A DNA stretch of 64,000 nt, from contig JAQVWG010000009.1 in the NCBI GenBank assembly GCA_028698585.1, forward strand, positions 1-64,000, read 5' to 3'. A program made the translations under genes and the position numbers. The stretch is from Clostridia bacterium. Lineage in GTDB: Bacteria; Bacillota; Clostridia; Christensenellales; CAG-314. Each line of letters opens with the position of its first letter. The first letter of the stretch is position 1. This document shows, piece after piece, positions 44,858 through 54,642 of this stretch. The notes under the pieces are model-generated. The model was not told the origin of the DNA, did no database searches, and was given only the letters and a program-made list of their open reading frames with translations.

Positions 44858-46234
44858 TTATAGACTTGATAGATACTCGTCTATAGATGTGGCTGCTATC
44901 TTACCTGCACCCATAGCAGATATAACTGTGGCTGCACCGGTTACCGCATCTCCGCCTGCATATACACCTTGCATACTTGTCAATCCATTCTCTTGTATCA
45001 CTACGCAACCATGCTTGTTAAACTGCAGATTAGGAGTTGTCATTCTAATGAGTGGATTAGGGGTAGTGCCCACAGCGACTATTATGCAGTCGCAGTCAAT
45101 GAAGAAATTACTACCCTTAACAGCTACTGGCCTTGCTCTTCCGGACGCGTCCGGTTGTCCAAGTGTCATTCTCTGGCACTCGATTCTTGAGACAAATCCT
45201 TTTTCGTCCCCCACTATACTGACAGGGTTGGTCAACAAGTCGAATATAATGCCCTCTTCTTGAGCATGTATAACTTCCTCGTGTCGTGCAGGCAGTTGTT
45301 CGAACGCTCGTCTATACACTATGTGCACCTCTGCACCTAGTCTGCGAGCCACTCTGGCGCCGTCCATTGCCACATTACCACCACCTATTACAACCACTTT
45401 TTTGCCAATAAACAAGGGGGTGGCATAGTCAGGCTTATCTGCGTGCATTAGATTAACCCTAGTCAAGTACTCGTTGGCAGAATACACACCCTTCAGTTCT
45501 TCGCCCTTAATGCCGAGGAATCCCGGTAGTCCTGCGCCAGTGCCAATGAACACAGCCTTATAACCTTCATCGAACAGCTCCTGTATATTCTCGTTGCGCC
45601 CGATTACTCTGTTGGTAATCAACTGTACACCTTTAGTTAATAGACAATCAATTTCTTGATTAACAATCCTCTTGGGCAGTCTAAACTCTGGTATTCCGTA
45701 GTTTAGCACGCCACCGCCTATTGATAATGCCTCGAAAATAGTTACTGGATAGCCCAGTCTGTTCAATTCACCTGCGCATGCTAGTCCAGATGGACCTGCG
45801 CCAACTATGGCTACTCTGGACTGCTTAGTAATGGCAGGGTCAGTCGCACAGTGCGAATGAGAGTTGTAATAATCTGCAACGAACCGTTCTAGGTTGCCAA
45901 TAGACACACTACCTCCCTTCATTCCGAGCCAACAACTGCCCTCGCATTGATTCTCCTGTGGACACACTCTGCCACATACTGCTGGTAGACTGTTGGATTG
46001 AGTTATTATCTCGTATGCGCCGTCATAATCTCCCTGCGTTATCTTGTGTATGAATGCAGGTATATTAATATTGACAGGACAACCTGTCACACAGCGTGGA
46101 TTACGACAATTAAGACATCTATCTGCCTCCTGTTGTGCCTGTTCTATCGTATATCCTAATGCTACTTCGTCAAAATTACGTATTCTCTCCTGTGCATCCT
46201 GTAGGGGCATAGGCACTCTTTGTTTAAGCGTCAT
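44858..46234 (-). CDS. nfnB: NADPH-dependent ferredoxin:NAD oxidoreductase, large subunit (NfnB; GltD-like)
   Basis: A 458-residue flavoprotein of the glutamate synthase small-subunit family. N-terminal Fe-S cysteines are in CLNCRNPRCVTGC and CGRVCPQENQCEGSC. Two dinucleotide folds follow: VAIVGAGPSGLACAGEL and VVVIGGGNVAMDGARVARRLG. Beside a sulfide-dehydrogenase-like NfnA subunit it is best read as NfnB, the electron-bifurcating enzyme that links NADPH to NADH and reduced ferredoxin. Start ATG 46234 follows GGGGAGG and overlaps the nfnA stop (ATGA). Confidence 0.9.
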   Translation of the reverse strand: MTLKQRVPMPLQDAQERIRNFDEVALGYTIEQAQQEADRCLNCRNPRCVTGCPVNINIPAFIHKITQGDYDGAYEIITQSNSLPAVCGRVCPQENQCEGSCWLGMKGGSVSIGNLERFVADYYNSHSHCATDPAITKQSRVAIVGAGPSGLACAGELNRLGYPVTIFEALSIGGGVLNYGIPEFRLPKRIVNQEIDCLLTKGVQLITNRVIGRNENIQELFDEGYKAVFIGTGAGLPGFLGIKGEELKGVYSANEYLTRVNLMHADKPDYATPLFIGKKVVVIGGGNVAMDGARVARRLGAEVHIVYRRAFEQLPARHEEVIHAQEEGIIFDLLTNPVSIVGDEKGFVSRIECQRMTLGQPDASGRARPVAVKGSNFFIDCDCIIVAVGTTPNPLIRMTTPNLQFNKHGCVVIQENGLTSMQGVYAGGDAVTGAATVISAMGAGKIAATSIDEYLSSL

Positions 46235-47058
46235 TTGTGAACCTCCCCTGTTAGATTGCACTTGTGCACGTTATCGTACATGGAATTACGACTAATGAGC
46301 CCATCGAAGTCAACCAAATGTCCGTCAAAATCGGGTCCATCCACGCACGCAAACTTGACTTGACCTCCCACTACTACACGACATCCACCGCACATGCCTA
46401 TGCCGTCTACCATAATAGGGTTAAGTGATACTGTAGTCTTAATATTGTGTTTAGCAGTAATTTCACACACTTTTTTCATCATAATTATAGGGCCTATAGC
46501 GAAAACATGGTCGTATTTAACGCCCTCGTCCAGTAGTTGTGATAATTTAGCAGTAACGAATCCTTTATCACCGGCAGAGCCGTCATCCGTTACAAGATAT
46601 AGGTTATCACAATGCGACCTTATCTTGTCTTCGAGTATAACAAAATCAGCATTCTTATATCCTGCGATAACGTCTACTGGTACGTCGTTGTTGAAGTGTG
46701 CTTTAGCAACAGGATATGCTATGGCATTGCCCACGCCACCACCTATTACGCATACTCTGTCGGCATAAGAATCAATGTGCGTGGGTACACCTAGTGGACC
46801 AACTAAATCCAGTATGCTATCTCCCTCCATTACGGTATCTAGCTGTTTAGTGGTGTTGCCTATCAACTGATAAATTAACGTTACGGTGCCTTGGTGCTTG
46901 TCGCACCAGGAAATTGTCAGTGGTATTCTCTCGCCCTTTTCGTCTATCCTCAATACAACGAATTGCCCCGCAAGCGCTTTATGAGCAATTGCAGGGGCAC
47001 TAATTGTTATTTGGCTAAGACAACTGTTCAACCTAACTCTCTTAGTAATTGTAAACAT
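46231..47058 (-). CDS. nfnA: NADPH-dependent ferredoxin:NAD oxidoreductase, small subunit (NfnA)
   Basis: A 275-residue ferredoxin-NADP reductase-like subunit, with an FAD-binding N-terminal barrel and an NAD-binding part (VCVIGGGVGNAIAYPVAKA). A [2Fe-2S] site is visible as MCGGCRVVVGGQVKFACVDG near the C-terminus. Together with NfnB it forms the Nfn bifurcating complex. Its location after icd and before nfnB, in one operon, places it where NADPH from isocitrate oxidation could be exchanged. Confidence 0.9.
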   Translation of the reverse strand: MFTITKRVRLNSCLSQITISAPAIAHKALAGQFVVLRIDEKGERIPLTISWCDKHQGTVTLIYQLIGNTTKQLDTVMEGDSILDLVGPLGVPTHIDSYADRVCVIGGGVGNAIAYPVAKAHFNNDVPVDVIAGYKNADFVILEDKIRSHCDNLYLVTDDGSAGDKGFVTAKLSQLLDEGVKYDHVFAIGPIIMMKKVCEITAKHNIKTTVSLNPIMVDGIGMCGGCRVVVGGQVKFACVDGPDFDGHLVDFDGLISRNSMYDNVHKCNLTGEVHK

Positions 47059-47103
47059 AGTCCTACTCTTTAATGATAATATTCACATTTGCTCAATGTG
47101 TAA

Positions 47104-48321
47104 TTAATTTTTTAGTAACTTCTCTAACCTTGTTTGGATTTGAGTTAAGAACTCTTCTGTGTTAACACTAATAGGTGATATACCCTCGGCAAGCCCTACC
47201 AAGTCTTTGGTCATAATGCCCTCTTCTAGCGTACACAGGGTTGCTTTCTCCACACATTCGCCATATTTGACTAGCTCGGGCAGATTGTCCAACTCACCCC
47301 TCTTCTTGAATGCGCCTGACCATGCGAAAATGGTAGCAACTGGGTTAGTGCTGGTCTCCTCGCCTTTAAGGTACTTATAATAGTGGCGTGTTACCGTTCC
47401 GTGAGCTGCCTCGTACTCGAACTTGCCTGTTGGAGATACCAACACACTCGTCATCATTGCTAGGCTACCGAATGCTGTGGACACCATATCCGACATAACA
47501 TCACCATCATAGTTCTTGCATGCCCATATATAGCCACCTTTACTACGAATAACGCGTGCGACTGCGTCATCTATAAGGGTATAGAAGTAAGTTATGCCCA
47601 GTTTATCAAACTCTTGTTTATATTGAGTCTCGAATAAATCCTCGAATATCTGCTTGAATCTGCCGTCATACTTCTTACTGATTGTCTCTTTAGTACTGAA
47701 CCATAAATCTTGTTTGGTTGCTATAGCATACTTGAAACAAGCGTGAGCAAAAGAAGTAATAGAGGTATCCTTATTATGCATACCTTGAAGTACACCAGGG
47801 CAATTCATTTTGGCCACTTCGACAGTGGTCTCCTTACCACTGGCGCCCTTGAATGTCAGGTAAGCTGTGCCAGCCTCCTCAGTCCTTATCTCGCTTGCCT
47901 TATACACGTCACCATAAGCGTGACGAGCGATTGTGATAGGTGCTTCCCAGTTCTTAACAACCGGCTTAATGCAATCGATTATGATAGGTGCACGGAATAC
48001 TGTGCCATCTAGTATAGAACGAATAGTGCCGTTAGGGCTCTTCCACATCTCCTTGAGTTGGGGGTACTCCACCATTCTAGCCGCATTTGGAGTAATGGTG
48101 GCACACTTGACGCCTACGCCCAGTTCGTTAATCCTGTTGGCTGCGTCAACTGTAACTTGGTCATTAGTATCATTCCTGTTAATTAGACCTAGATCATAGT
48201 ACTCTGCCTTGAGATCCACGAAAGGAAGAATCAACTTGTCCTTAATCATTTTCCAAAGTATTCTGGTCATTTCATCTCCGTCCATTTCTACTAACGGAGT
48301 ATTCATCTTAATCTTGTCCAT
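47104..48321 (-). CDS. icd: NADP-dependent isocitrate dehydrogenase
   Basis: A 405-residue enzyme of the homodimeric eukaryote-like type (opening MNTPLVEMDGDEMTRILW, then ATITPNAARMVEY, GTVFRAPI and the Mn-site YDGDVMSDMVS region). It interconverts isocitrate and 2-oxoglutarate plus CO2 with NADPH. Good GAGGAG site. It lies 25 bases after aconitase and 45 before nfnA in the citrate operon. Confidence 0.96.
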   Translation of the reverse strand: MDKIKMNTPLVEMDGDEMTRILWKMIKDKLILPFVDLKAEYYDLGLINRNDTNDQVTVDAANRINELGVGVKCATITPNAARMVEYPQLKEMWKSPNGTIRSILDGTVFRAPIIIDCIKPVVKNWEAPITIARHAYGDVYKASEIRTEEAGTAYLTFKGASGKETTVEVAKMNCPGVLQGMHNKDTSITSFAHACFKYAIATKQDLWFSTKETISKKYDGRFKQIFEDLFETQYKQEFDKLGITYFYTLIDDAVARVIRSKGGYIWACKNYDGDVMSDMVSTAFGSLAMMTSVLVSPTGKFEYEAAHGTVTRHYYKYLKGEETSTNPVATIFAWSGAFKKRGELDNLPELVKYGECVEKATLCTLEEGIMTKDLVGLAEGISPISVNTEEFLTQIQTRLEKLLKN

Positions 48322-48346
48322 ATATATCTCCTCAATATGTTATCTA

Positions 48347-50605
48347 TTATTGCTTGCCATTCATATAAGCATAGTAGTTCATCAGGCAACCGGTCAACAG
48401 AATAGTTTTCTCATCGTCTGTCAGTCCCTTAACGTGTAGTAGTATGTCGTGTGCCTTACCTTGGCTGATAACCTTGGCAGGTATGTCCTCAACGCCATTA
48501 GCTATGGCATCACGTATGCCCTCTACATATACAAAATCATGTACATTATACTCAAAAGGCGTTGTCTCGTCAATGGTAAAGGGTACGATACCCCAATTTA
48601 TACAGTTGCTACGATATCTCTTAGTTGCATAAGCATAGCAGATATTAGCGTCCGTTCCCAGCACTTTTTGACAACTTGCTGCCTGTTCTCTTGCAGAACC
48701 ATCACCTGGTTTATTAGCATATACGCATGAGCCGAATGACGTAATCTTGGATAGTTTATCAGGTGTATCGCTCACTGTTGATAGCGCCTTGATAATCTTG
48801 TCGCTCACGTTGCCTTGTCTTCTCTGTCTATCCTCGTTCTGCACTGCTTGGCTGTCTGCAACATATGTCGGTACACGGCGAGATAGTGTGAACGTTGATA
48901 GTTTGAGTGGGTTACTACGATAACTGCTTGTTTCGCCGGAAGGAATCAATTCATCGGTTGTCGTTACAGCGTCCTTGATTACTGCTGTCAGTTCGAGTAG
49001 CATATTATCTGATAGTGGATACAATGTTGGCCAGTCGGTAATATTGGGCCCCAGTTTGAGTTCCTCTTTGCCGTCAGCCTTCTTCCAGCCATTATACACT
49101 CTCTTGGCATATACGCTACCATCGAATACGTATTTATTGGTTGGTTGTCTATACTCTATACTAGTTGCAGCAGTCAGTACACCACCGTTTGCAGCGGTTG
49201 CTGCGATGCTTCTGGCATCCATAAGAGCAACTGAAGATATCTGTTTCTGGTCGGGCTTACTACCCTCTCTGTTGGGGAAGTTCCTCGTAACGTGTCTAAT
49301 TGATAATCCGTTGTTGGCTGGCACGTCTCCTGCACCAAAGCATGGTCCACAGAAGGACGGTTTAATAATTGCGCCTGCCTCGATAAGTTGCTCCGCTGTG
49401 CCGTCCTTAGTAATAGCTAGAGCTACTGGTTGACTAGACGGATATACAGATAGTCCGAAATAGCCATTGCCTGTATTAGCGCCGTCAAGTATGGCTGCTG
49501 CGTGAGATATATTCTCATATAGACCACCTGCACAACCTGCAATTATGCCTTGGTCAACGTGCAGTTTGCCATTAATTATCTTACTGGACAGATTGAAATC
49601 TACATCCTTGCCGAACTTAGATGCTGTCTTGGTATCTAGGTCGTGCAGTATGTCTTCGAGATTGGCGTTAAGCTCATCTATTGCGTATGCGTTAGATGGG
49701 TGGAATGGCAGTGCTATCATGGCTTGAGCCTTACTCAAATCAATCTCTATAACACTATCATAATAGGCTACTTTGGCAGGTTTTAACTCGGTGTAGTCAT
49801 TCAGTCTGCCGTGCATAGCATAGAACTCCTTGACTTTATCATCTGTCTGCCAAATGGAAGATAGACAGGTGGTCTCGGTGGTCATGCAATCTACGCCGTT
49901 CCTGAAGTCCACAGATAGATTAGCAACTCCGTCACCGACGAACTCTAGTATCTTATTCTTAACGAAGCCGTTGTCAAATACAGCCTTAACAAGCGCGATA
50001 GATATATCGTGTGGACCTACGCCTTGTGGCACTTCACCGGTCAACTTAACCAGTACAACTTGTGGCATGTCTATATCGTATGTGTTGTTGAGCAGTTGCT
50101 TAACCAACTCGGGTCCACCTTCGCCAACACCCATAGTGCCTAGTGCACCATATCTGGTGTGAGAGTCAGAGCCGAGTATCATACTACCGCACTTGGTCAT
50201 CATTTCTCTTGCGTACGAGTGAATGATGGATAGATTGGTGGGAACGAAAATACCACCGTATTTTTTGGCTGCTGATAAGCCGAATACGTGGTCGTCCTCA
50301 TTAATTGTACCACCGACTGCACACAATGAGTTATGACAGTTAGTCATTGCATAGGGCAGTGGAAACTCTTTAAGCCCACTTGCACGCGCTGTTTGGATGA
50401 TGCCGACATAGGTAATGTCATGCGACATTAAGGCATCAAACTTGATGTTAAGTTTTTGGTTATTGCCTGACACATTGTGCTTAGTCAGGATTGAATGGGC
50501 CATAGTGCCCTTTCTTGCCTCATCGGGTGGTGGCAGATTGTTGCCATCCTTAACCACTGTTTTACCGTCTAATAGATAGACAGGTTCATTAATTAACCGA
50601 ATCAC
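48347..50605 (-). CDS. acn: Aconitate hydratase
   Basis: A 752-residue aconitase-fold hydratase. The Fe-S cysteines are in AGCAGGLYEN and FCGPCFGAGD; other marks are ILGSDSHTRYGALGTMGVGEGG split by conserved G and the C-terminal swivel domain. This branch is common in Clostridia, where it is often annotated simply as hydratase. It turns citrate to isocitrate. It begins at GTG 50605 with AGGAGA upstream, between citG and icd. Confidence 0.92.
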   Translation of the reverse strand: MIRLINEPVYLLDGKTVVKDGNNLPPPDEARKGTMAHSILTKHNVSGNNQKLNIKFDALMSHDITYVGIIQTARASGLKEFPLPYAMTNCHNSLCAVGGTINEDDHVFGLSAAKKYGGIFVPTNLSIIHSYAREMMTKCGSMILGSDSHTRYGALGTMGVGEGGPELVKQLLNNTYDIDMPQVVLVKLTGEVPQGVGPHDISIALVKAVFDNGFVKNKILEFVGDGVANLSVDFRNGVDCMTTETTCLSSIWQTDDKVKEFYAMHGRLNDYTELKPAKVAYYDSVIEIDLSKAQAMIALPFHPSNAYAIDELNANLEDILHDLDTKTASKFGKDVDFNLSSKIINGKLHVDQGIIAGCAGGLYENISHAAAILDGANTGNGYFGLSVYPSSQPVALAITKDGTAEQLIEAGAIIKPSFCGPCFGAGDVPANNGLSIRHVTRNFPNREGSKPDQKQISSVALMDARSIAATAANGGVLTAATSIEYRQPTNKYVFDGSVYAKRVYNGWKKADGKEELKLGPNITDWPTLYPLSDNMLLELTAVIKDAVTTTDELIPSGETSSYRSNPLKLSTFTLSRRVPTYVADSQAVQNEDRQRRQGNVSDKIIKALSTVSDTPDKLSKITSFGSCVYANKPGDGSAREQAASCQKVLGTDANICYAYATKRYRSNCINWGIVPFTIDETTPFEYNVHDFVYVEGIRDAIANGVEDIPAKVISQGKAHDILLHVKGLTDDEKTILLTGCLMNYYAYMNGKQ

Positions 50606-50650
50606 GATACTTCTCCTATTATACCAAAAATATTCTTGGTTATTATCATA

Positions 50651-51484
50651 TTAATTTTCTTGCCCTATATCTATAAGGCCTTGTTTATATAAGTTATACA
50701 CTAATATGCTCAGTGCGAGTAAATCGGCAGAACCACCACAACTAATATTACTATCAATAAGTTTTTTGTCAAGTCGTTCCACACCATTGATGCTAAAATC
50801 TCTAATTAATTGTCTAACCTCTCTCTTGACCATGTCTGCGCCTGCTTTACCACCGCGGTAATATACGGTTGTGTCCTCAATGCATGACATTATGTTGAGT
50901 AGAGCACGCACCCTAGCCTCGTTGTCAGACATATCTACATCATCGCACATCAACAGTATATATACGCTCTCAAGCAGTACGGGGAAAAAACCACTCTTAG
51001 CTTGTTCGAGCGCTGTTGGTATGTTGTACTCTTGGCTGGCTAGGTTGCCATGCGTACGTTCTGGGGTATGCATTCTTGACAGGACTTCGGCAATCTTGCC
51101 CATTCTAAACGATACTTGTCCTAGCGTTATCTCGCTGTCGTACTTATAACATAATGCGCCTATAAATAGCCCGAATAGGAATATGGCTCCCTTGTGAGTG
51201 TTGACCCCATTAGTGGCTCTATACATAGCGCGCTCGGCGTTTATACCCACTAGTTTAAGCGATGTGGCAAGTTGCTCTAATCCGTTGCTGTTCTGTGCTA
51301 CCTGAACGAACTTGCCAAAATATGGCGTCAGCGCAGTAATACTCTTAGCCATGGTGTTATAATCCATATCTTGGTGTGCGCCACTGTTGTTCTTGTCAAT
51401 CAATCCTGGTTTAGGCGTGGTATCTAACTCTGCATATAGCGCCTCCACAGCCATGTCGGCTATCTGTCGAGCAAAACTATCCAT
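50651..51484 (-). CDS. citG: Triphosphoribosyl-dephospho-CoA synthase (CitG)
   Basis: A 277-residue enzyme that makes the precursor of the citrate lyase prosthetic group from ATP and dephospho-CoA. Family marks are AELDTTPKPGLIDKNNSGAH with the LID-x-N core, NTHKGAIFLFG and GGSADLLALS near the C-terminus. It overlaps citC by eight bases. Confidence 0.95.
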   Translation of the reverse strand: MDSFARQIADMAVEALYAELDTTPKPGLIDKNNSGAHQDMDYNTMAKSITALTPYFGKFVQVAQNSNGLEQLATSLKLVGINAERAMYRATNGVNTHKGAIFLFGLFIGALCYKYDSEITLGQVSFRMGKIAEVLSRMHTPERTHGNLASQEYNIPTALEQAKSGFFPVLLESVYILLMCDDVDMSDNEARVRALLNIMSCIEDTTVYYRGGKAGADMVKREVRQLIRDFSINGVERLDKKLIDSNISCGGSADLLALSILVYNLYKQGLIDIGQEN

Positions 51485-52487
51485 TATTGGTTACTCCCGA
51501 GTGTAGTTCAGTCAAAAAACGCATTGTATTACTCGGCACTAGTGGCGCTATTCTGTCCAATGCGCCCTCATTGAATAGTTTTCGTACTCTGCTGGCACTG
51601 ATTACTTCGCCACCAGTAGTAATCCTTTCAATTACTTCTACGTTAATGCCATATTCGGGTAGATAGGACTTCATCATTTGATTATAGTTATTAGTAGCGT
51701 TATCCAGTGGCTCACTGCCAACGAATCTCAGGCTGATATTAAGTGCTGGCGCTATGTGGGTAGCGAATATATTAAGGTCTAATTGCATTTGATTGAGCGC
51801 CACAGCAGATGAATCCTTAATAAAATATGCGGGAAACGTAGCAGAAGATATGATATACTGGGTACCCTTATGTACTACTACGTTATCCATCTGTCTGCAA
51901 TTTTCTTGAACCAGCGTGAATCTTTGCATGAATGTAAATGGCTTCTGTTCCTCTGCAACGATGAATATATGTAGTCTGTCTACTCGCTTGCGTGCTTGTT
52001 CTATCAAGTATAGGTGACCATTAGTCATTGGATTGCAATTCATCACTATAGCGCCAGACAACGATACGCACCTGTACTGACGTAGTTGCTCAACGTACTC
52101 CCGTATCCCATTATGCTTACTCTCTAGTAGTACGGCATCTTGAGAGCGTCCAACAGGGTAGAAGGATAGCCAAGCGAAAAGATTGTTATACTTGGGCTTA
52201 GTAAACAAGAATACGTTGGTGTAACCCTGCATGAATACTATCTGTCTGAGTTGAGTTATTAAACTGTTGGTCAACTGCTCGTTCTGATATTCATCCAGTA
52301 TGGCTACACACTTGATAGTGTTCTTGTATACACCCCCGCCACCAATCAATTTGTCACCATCGAATATGCCTAGATAACAATCCAATTGTTCCATAGCCAG
52401 TCCACAAGCAGTCAAAAACTGCTTGACCCTATCTCTGTTATTAACGTATTCAAGGGAAATCTCTTCGATATTGTAGTTGTTATACAT
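51477..52487 (-). CDS. citC: Citrate lyase ligase (CitC)
   Basis: A 336-residue [citrate (pro-3S)-lyase] ligase that acetylates the thiol of the lyase ACP. An N-terminal GNAT-like domain (to about 130) is followed by a nucleotidyltransferase domain with TNGHLYLIEQ (155-164) and a late ISASRVRKLF motif. The start ATG at 52487 has the site CTAAGGATAACG. Strikingly, this whole initiation region is tandemly duplicated just upstream (see repeat at 52488-52573). Confidence 0.95.
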   Translation of the reverse strand: MYNNYNIEEISLEYVNNRDRVKQFLTACGLAMEQLDCYLGIFDGDKLIGGGGVYKNTIKCVAILDEYQNEQLTNSLITQLRQIVFMQGYTNVFLFTKPKYNNLFAWLSFYPVGRSQDAVLLESKHNGIREYVEQLRQYRCVSLSGAIVMNCNPMTNGHLYLIEQARKRVDRLHIFIVAEEQKPFTFMQRFTLVQENCRQMDNVVVHKGTQYIISSATFPAYFIKDSSAVALNQMQLDLNIFATHIAPALNISLRFVGSEPLDNATNNYNQMMKSYLPEYGINVEVIERITTGGEVISASRVRKLFNEGALDRIAPLVPSNTMRFLTELHSGVTNNG

Positions 52488-52573
52488 CGTTATCCTTAGA
52501 TTGCTAGATTGTAAATGTAGTGTTATACATCGTTATCCTTAGATTGCTAGATTGTAAATGTAGTGTTATACAT
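52488..52573 (-). repeat. Perfect 43-base tandem repeat duplicating the citC ribosome binding site and start codon
   Basis: Units 52488-52530 and 52531-52573 are identical. On the minus strand each unit holds a start ATGTATAAC, preceded in the next sequence by GGATAACG or GGATAACC. The two extra ATGs (52530 and 52573) each open an eight-codon mini-ORF (MYNTTFTI, stop TAG at 52504 and 52547). The upstream unit overlaps the last codons of citX. Confidence 0.95.
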
Positions 52574-53111
52574 GGTTATCCTTTGATTGATAGGCTGTAA
52601 TTATGGTCTGTATACATTGATTAAGTTGCTGTTGCGAATGCGTCTTGGCTCTAACGCAGATATGGGCATCCTGCTGACACATAAGACATGTTCGTGCCGG
52701 TTGCCCGACTTGTTGTCTAGTCAGAGGTATATAGTCCAGTCCCAACACATCTATATCTGATAGTCTGCCTAAAGGGTGAGAATGCTCAATATTAACACAT
52801 GTCCTCTTGATATCGAATACATCTCCATTTACCACCAGCATGGCGTTATAACCTGTCGGTAGTTGTGTGACACACGTATATACGATGTTGTCATTAAATG
52901 ATTGTTTAAGTTGCTCAAGTATTGCGTCGCCAACTAATATGGTGTCGCTTGTCAGTTTAACCTGTCCTACAGCCATAATCGTTAGTGATATGAGTGGTAA
53001 TCTATATTTGTCAATTAAGAGGCGTTGGGTGCGTGCTCGGCACTCCTTCGCCTCTAGTAGTTGTTCTAGTGTAATAGGTATATTCAGATTGTCATTATAT
53101 TTGTTCATCAA
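52566..53111 (-). CDS. citX: Citrate lyase holo-ACP synthase (CitX)
   Basis: A 181-residue transferase that adds the phosphoribosyl-dephospho-CoA group to the serine of CitD. Recognisable are the ITLEQLLEAKECR-like opening, VNIEHSHPLGRLSDIDVLG and the C-terminal PARTCLMCQQDAHICVRAKTH. Its stop codon (52566-52568) lies inside the duplicated segment, where citC probably once overlapped it. It overlaps citF by 17 bases. Confidence 0.93.
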   Translation of the reverse strand: MMNKYNDNLNIPITLEQLLEAKECRARTQRLLIDKYRLPLISLTIMAVGQVKLTSDTILVGDAILEQLKQSFNDNIVYTCVTQLPTGYNAMLVVNGDVFDIKRTCVNIEHSHPLGRLSDIDVLGLDYIPLTRQQVGQPARTCLMCQQDAHICVRAKTHSQQQLNQCIQTIITAYQSKDNHV

Positions 53112-54642
53112 TTATCTGATGTATTGTGTCTAGCACTGCACCGTCACGACTAGTAACCACGCCTACGATTTTTTCGCCGAAAACCAGTGAATCAGGCTTA
53201 CCAATGACGCTCTCTGCCTTATCCTTCAACTCCTGTATAGACATAATGGGTAATTTAGCCTTGCGAAGTCTCTGCTCTATCTCTGGTCTTGCAGGATTGA
53301 CTGCTACACCCTGATCGGTAACTACCACATCAACACAATCGCCTGTGGTGATTAATGTGGTAACCTTATCCACAACGCACGGTATCCTACCTCTTATTAG
53401 TGGCACTACCACTATGGATAGCGCTGCGCCTGCTGCGGTGTCTGGATGACCGCCAATTGCACCTCTTATGACGCCGTTGCTACCCGTCAAGACATTGACA
53501 TTGAACTCGGTGTCTACCTCTAACGCAGATAGTATGACTACATCCAGCCAGTTGATAGCAGAACCGTTCTCGAAAGGGTTAGCATAGGTCGATGCGCTGA
53601 TTTGCTGGTGGAAACGGTTGTTCTTAAGTGAAGTTGCTGCAACTAAATCAAAACTCTGTACATCTAGTAGTTTATCAATCAAGCCTTCCTCATGCAGTTT
53701 AACCATATGAGAGGTAATACCGCCTAGTGCGTATCTAGCCTTGATGTTCTTGGTTATCATGGCTTCTCTTAGATACTTAGTAACGGCAAGTGACGCGCCA
53801 CCACTGCCTGTCTGTAAACTAAAACCATCATAGAAGTATCCTGAGTGTTCTACTACCTTGGCTGCAGTCTCTGCAAGTAGTATATCGTGTGGATTCTTAG
53901 TGTCCCTTATTGCGCCACTAGATATCTTGGACGCATCACCTACTTCGTCAACCAATACTATATAGTCAACATCGCCCTCAGATATTGTCACGGGCACATT
54001 TGGATACGTTACTATGTTGTCAGTTAGAATTATAACCTTGTCTGCGTTCTCTGCATCTACCTTGGCGTATCCTAAGGAACCGCATATTGACTTCTCTCTA
54101 CCGCTGCGTGAATAACCGTTAGCGTTGCCCAGATAATCACAGGAGGATGCTCCCAAGAATGCGACGTCTATGTGTAATTCACCATTCTCAATGGCTGCTG
54201 CTCTGCCACCGTGTGAACGAAATATAACTGGATTATCCATAAGGCCGTGTGATATAGCATCTGCTAATTCTCCACGCAGTCCTGATGTCTGTATACGAGT
54301 TATTACACCGTTCTGTATATGTTTAATCAATGGCGCGTGCACATCGGATAATGATGATGAGGCCAGTTGAAGGTCTCTATAACCCATCTGCGCCAACTTG
54401 TCCACTACCATATTGATTATCTTGTCGCCCTCTCTAAAGTGGTGGTGGAATGATATTGTCATGCCGTCCTTAAGACCACTCTTCATAATAGCTGTTTCTA
54501 GGTCGACTAACTTACTACTCTGTGTCTGCAATTCTATGCGTGGAACGTAACTCCTATCATGAGTGGCGCTGTTCCAACCCTTCTTGTATGGTTTCATATT
54601 AAGACTCTGTGCAACATTCTTGATTTCTTGCTGTTTATCCAT
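53095..54642 (-). CDS. citF: Citrate lyase alpha subunit
   Basis: A 515-residue subunit (citrate:acetyl-ACP transferase) that swaps acetate for citrate on the ACP arm. Family marks are ISFHHHFREGDKIINMV, HGGRAAAIENGE, GSGGASLAVTKYLRE and the late VVTDQGVAVNP. Start at ATG 54642 (GAGGTGG upstream) overlaps citE by eight bases; earlier in-frame ATGs lie deep in citE. Confidence 0.96.
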   Translation of the reverse strand: MDKQQEIKNVAQSLNMKPYKKGWNSATHDRSYVPRIELQTQSSKLVDLETAIMKSGLKDGMTISFHHHFREGDKIINMVVDKLAQMGYRDLQLASSSLSDVHAPLIKHIQNGVITRIQTSGLRGELADAISHGLMDNPVIFRSHGGRAAAIENGELHIDVAFLGASSCDYLGNANGYSRSGREKSICGSLGYAKVDAENADKVIILTDNIVTYPNVPVTISEGDVDYIVLVDEVGDASKISSGAIRDTKNPHDILLAETAAKVVEHSGYFYDGFSLQTGSGGASLAVTKYLREAMITKNIKARYALGGITSHMVKLHEEGLIDKLLDVQSFDLVAATSLKNNRFHQQISASTYANPFENGSAINWLDVVILSALEVDTEFNVNVLTGSNGVIRGAIGGHPDTAAGAALSIVVVPLIRGRIPCVVDKVTTLITTGDCVDVVVTDQGVAVNPARPEIEQRLRKAKLPIMSIQELKDKAESVIGKPDSLVFGEKIVGVVTSRDGAVLDTIHQIIDEQI

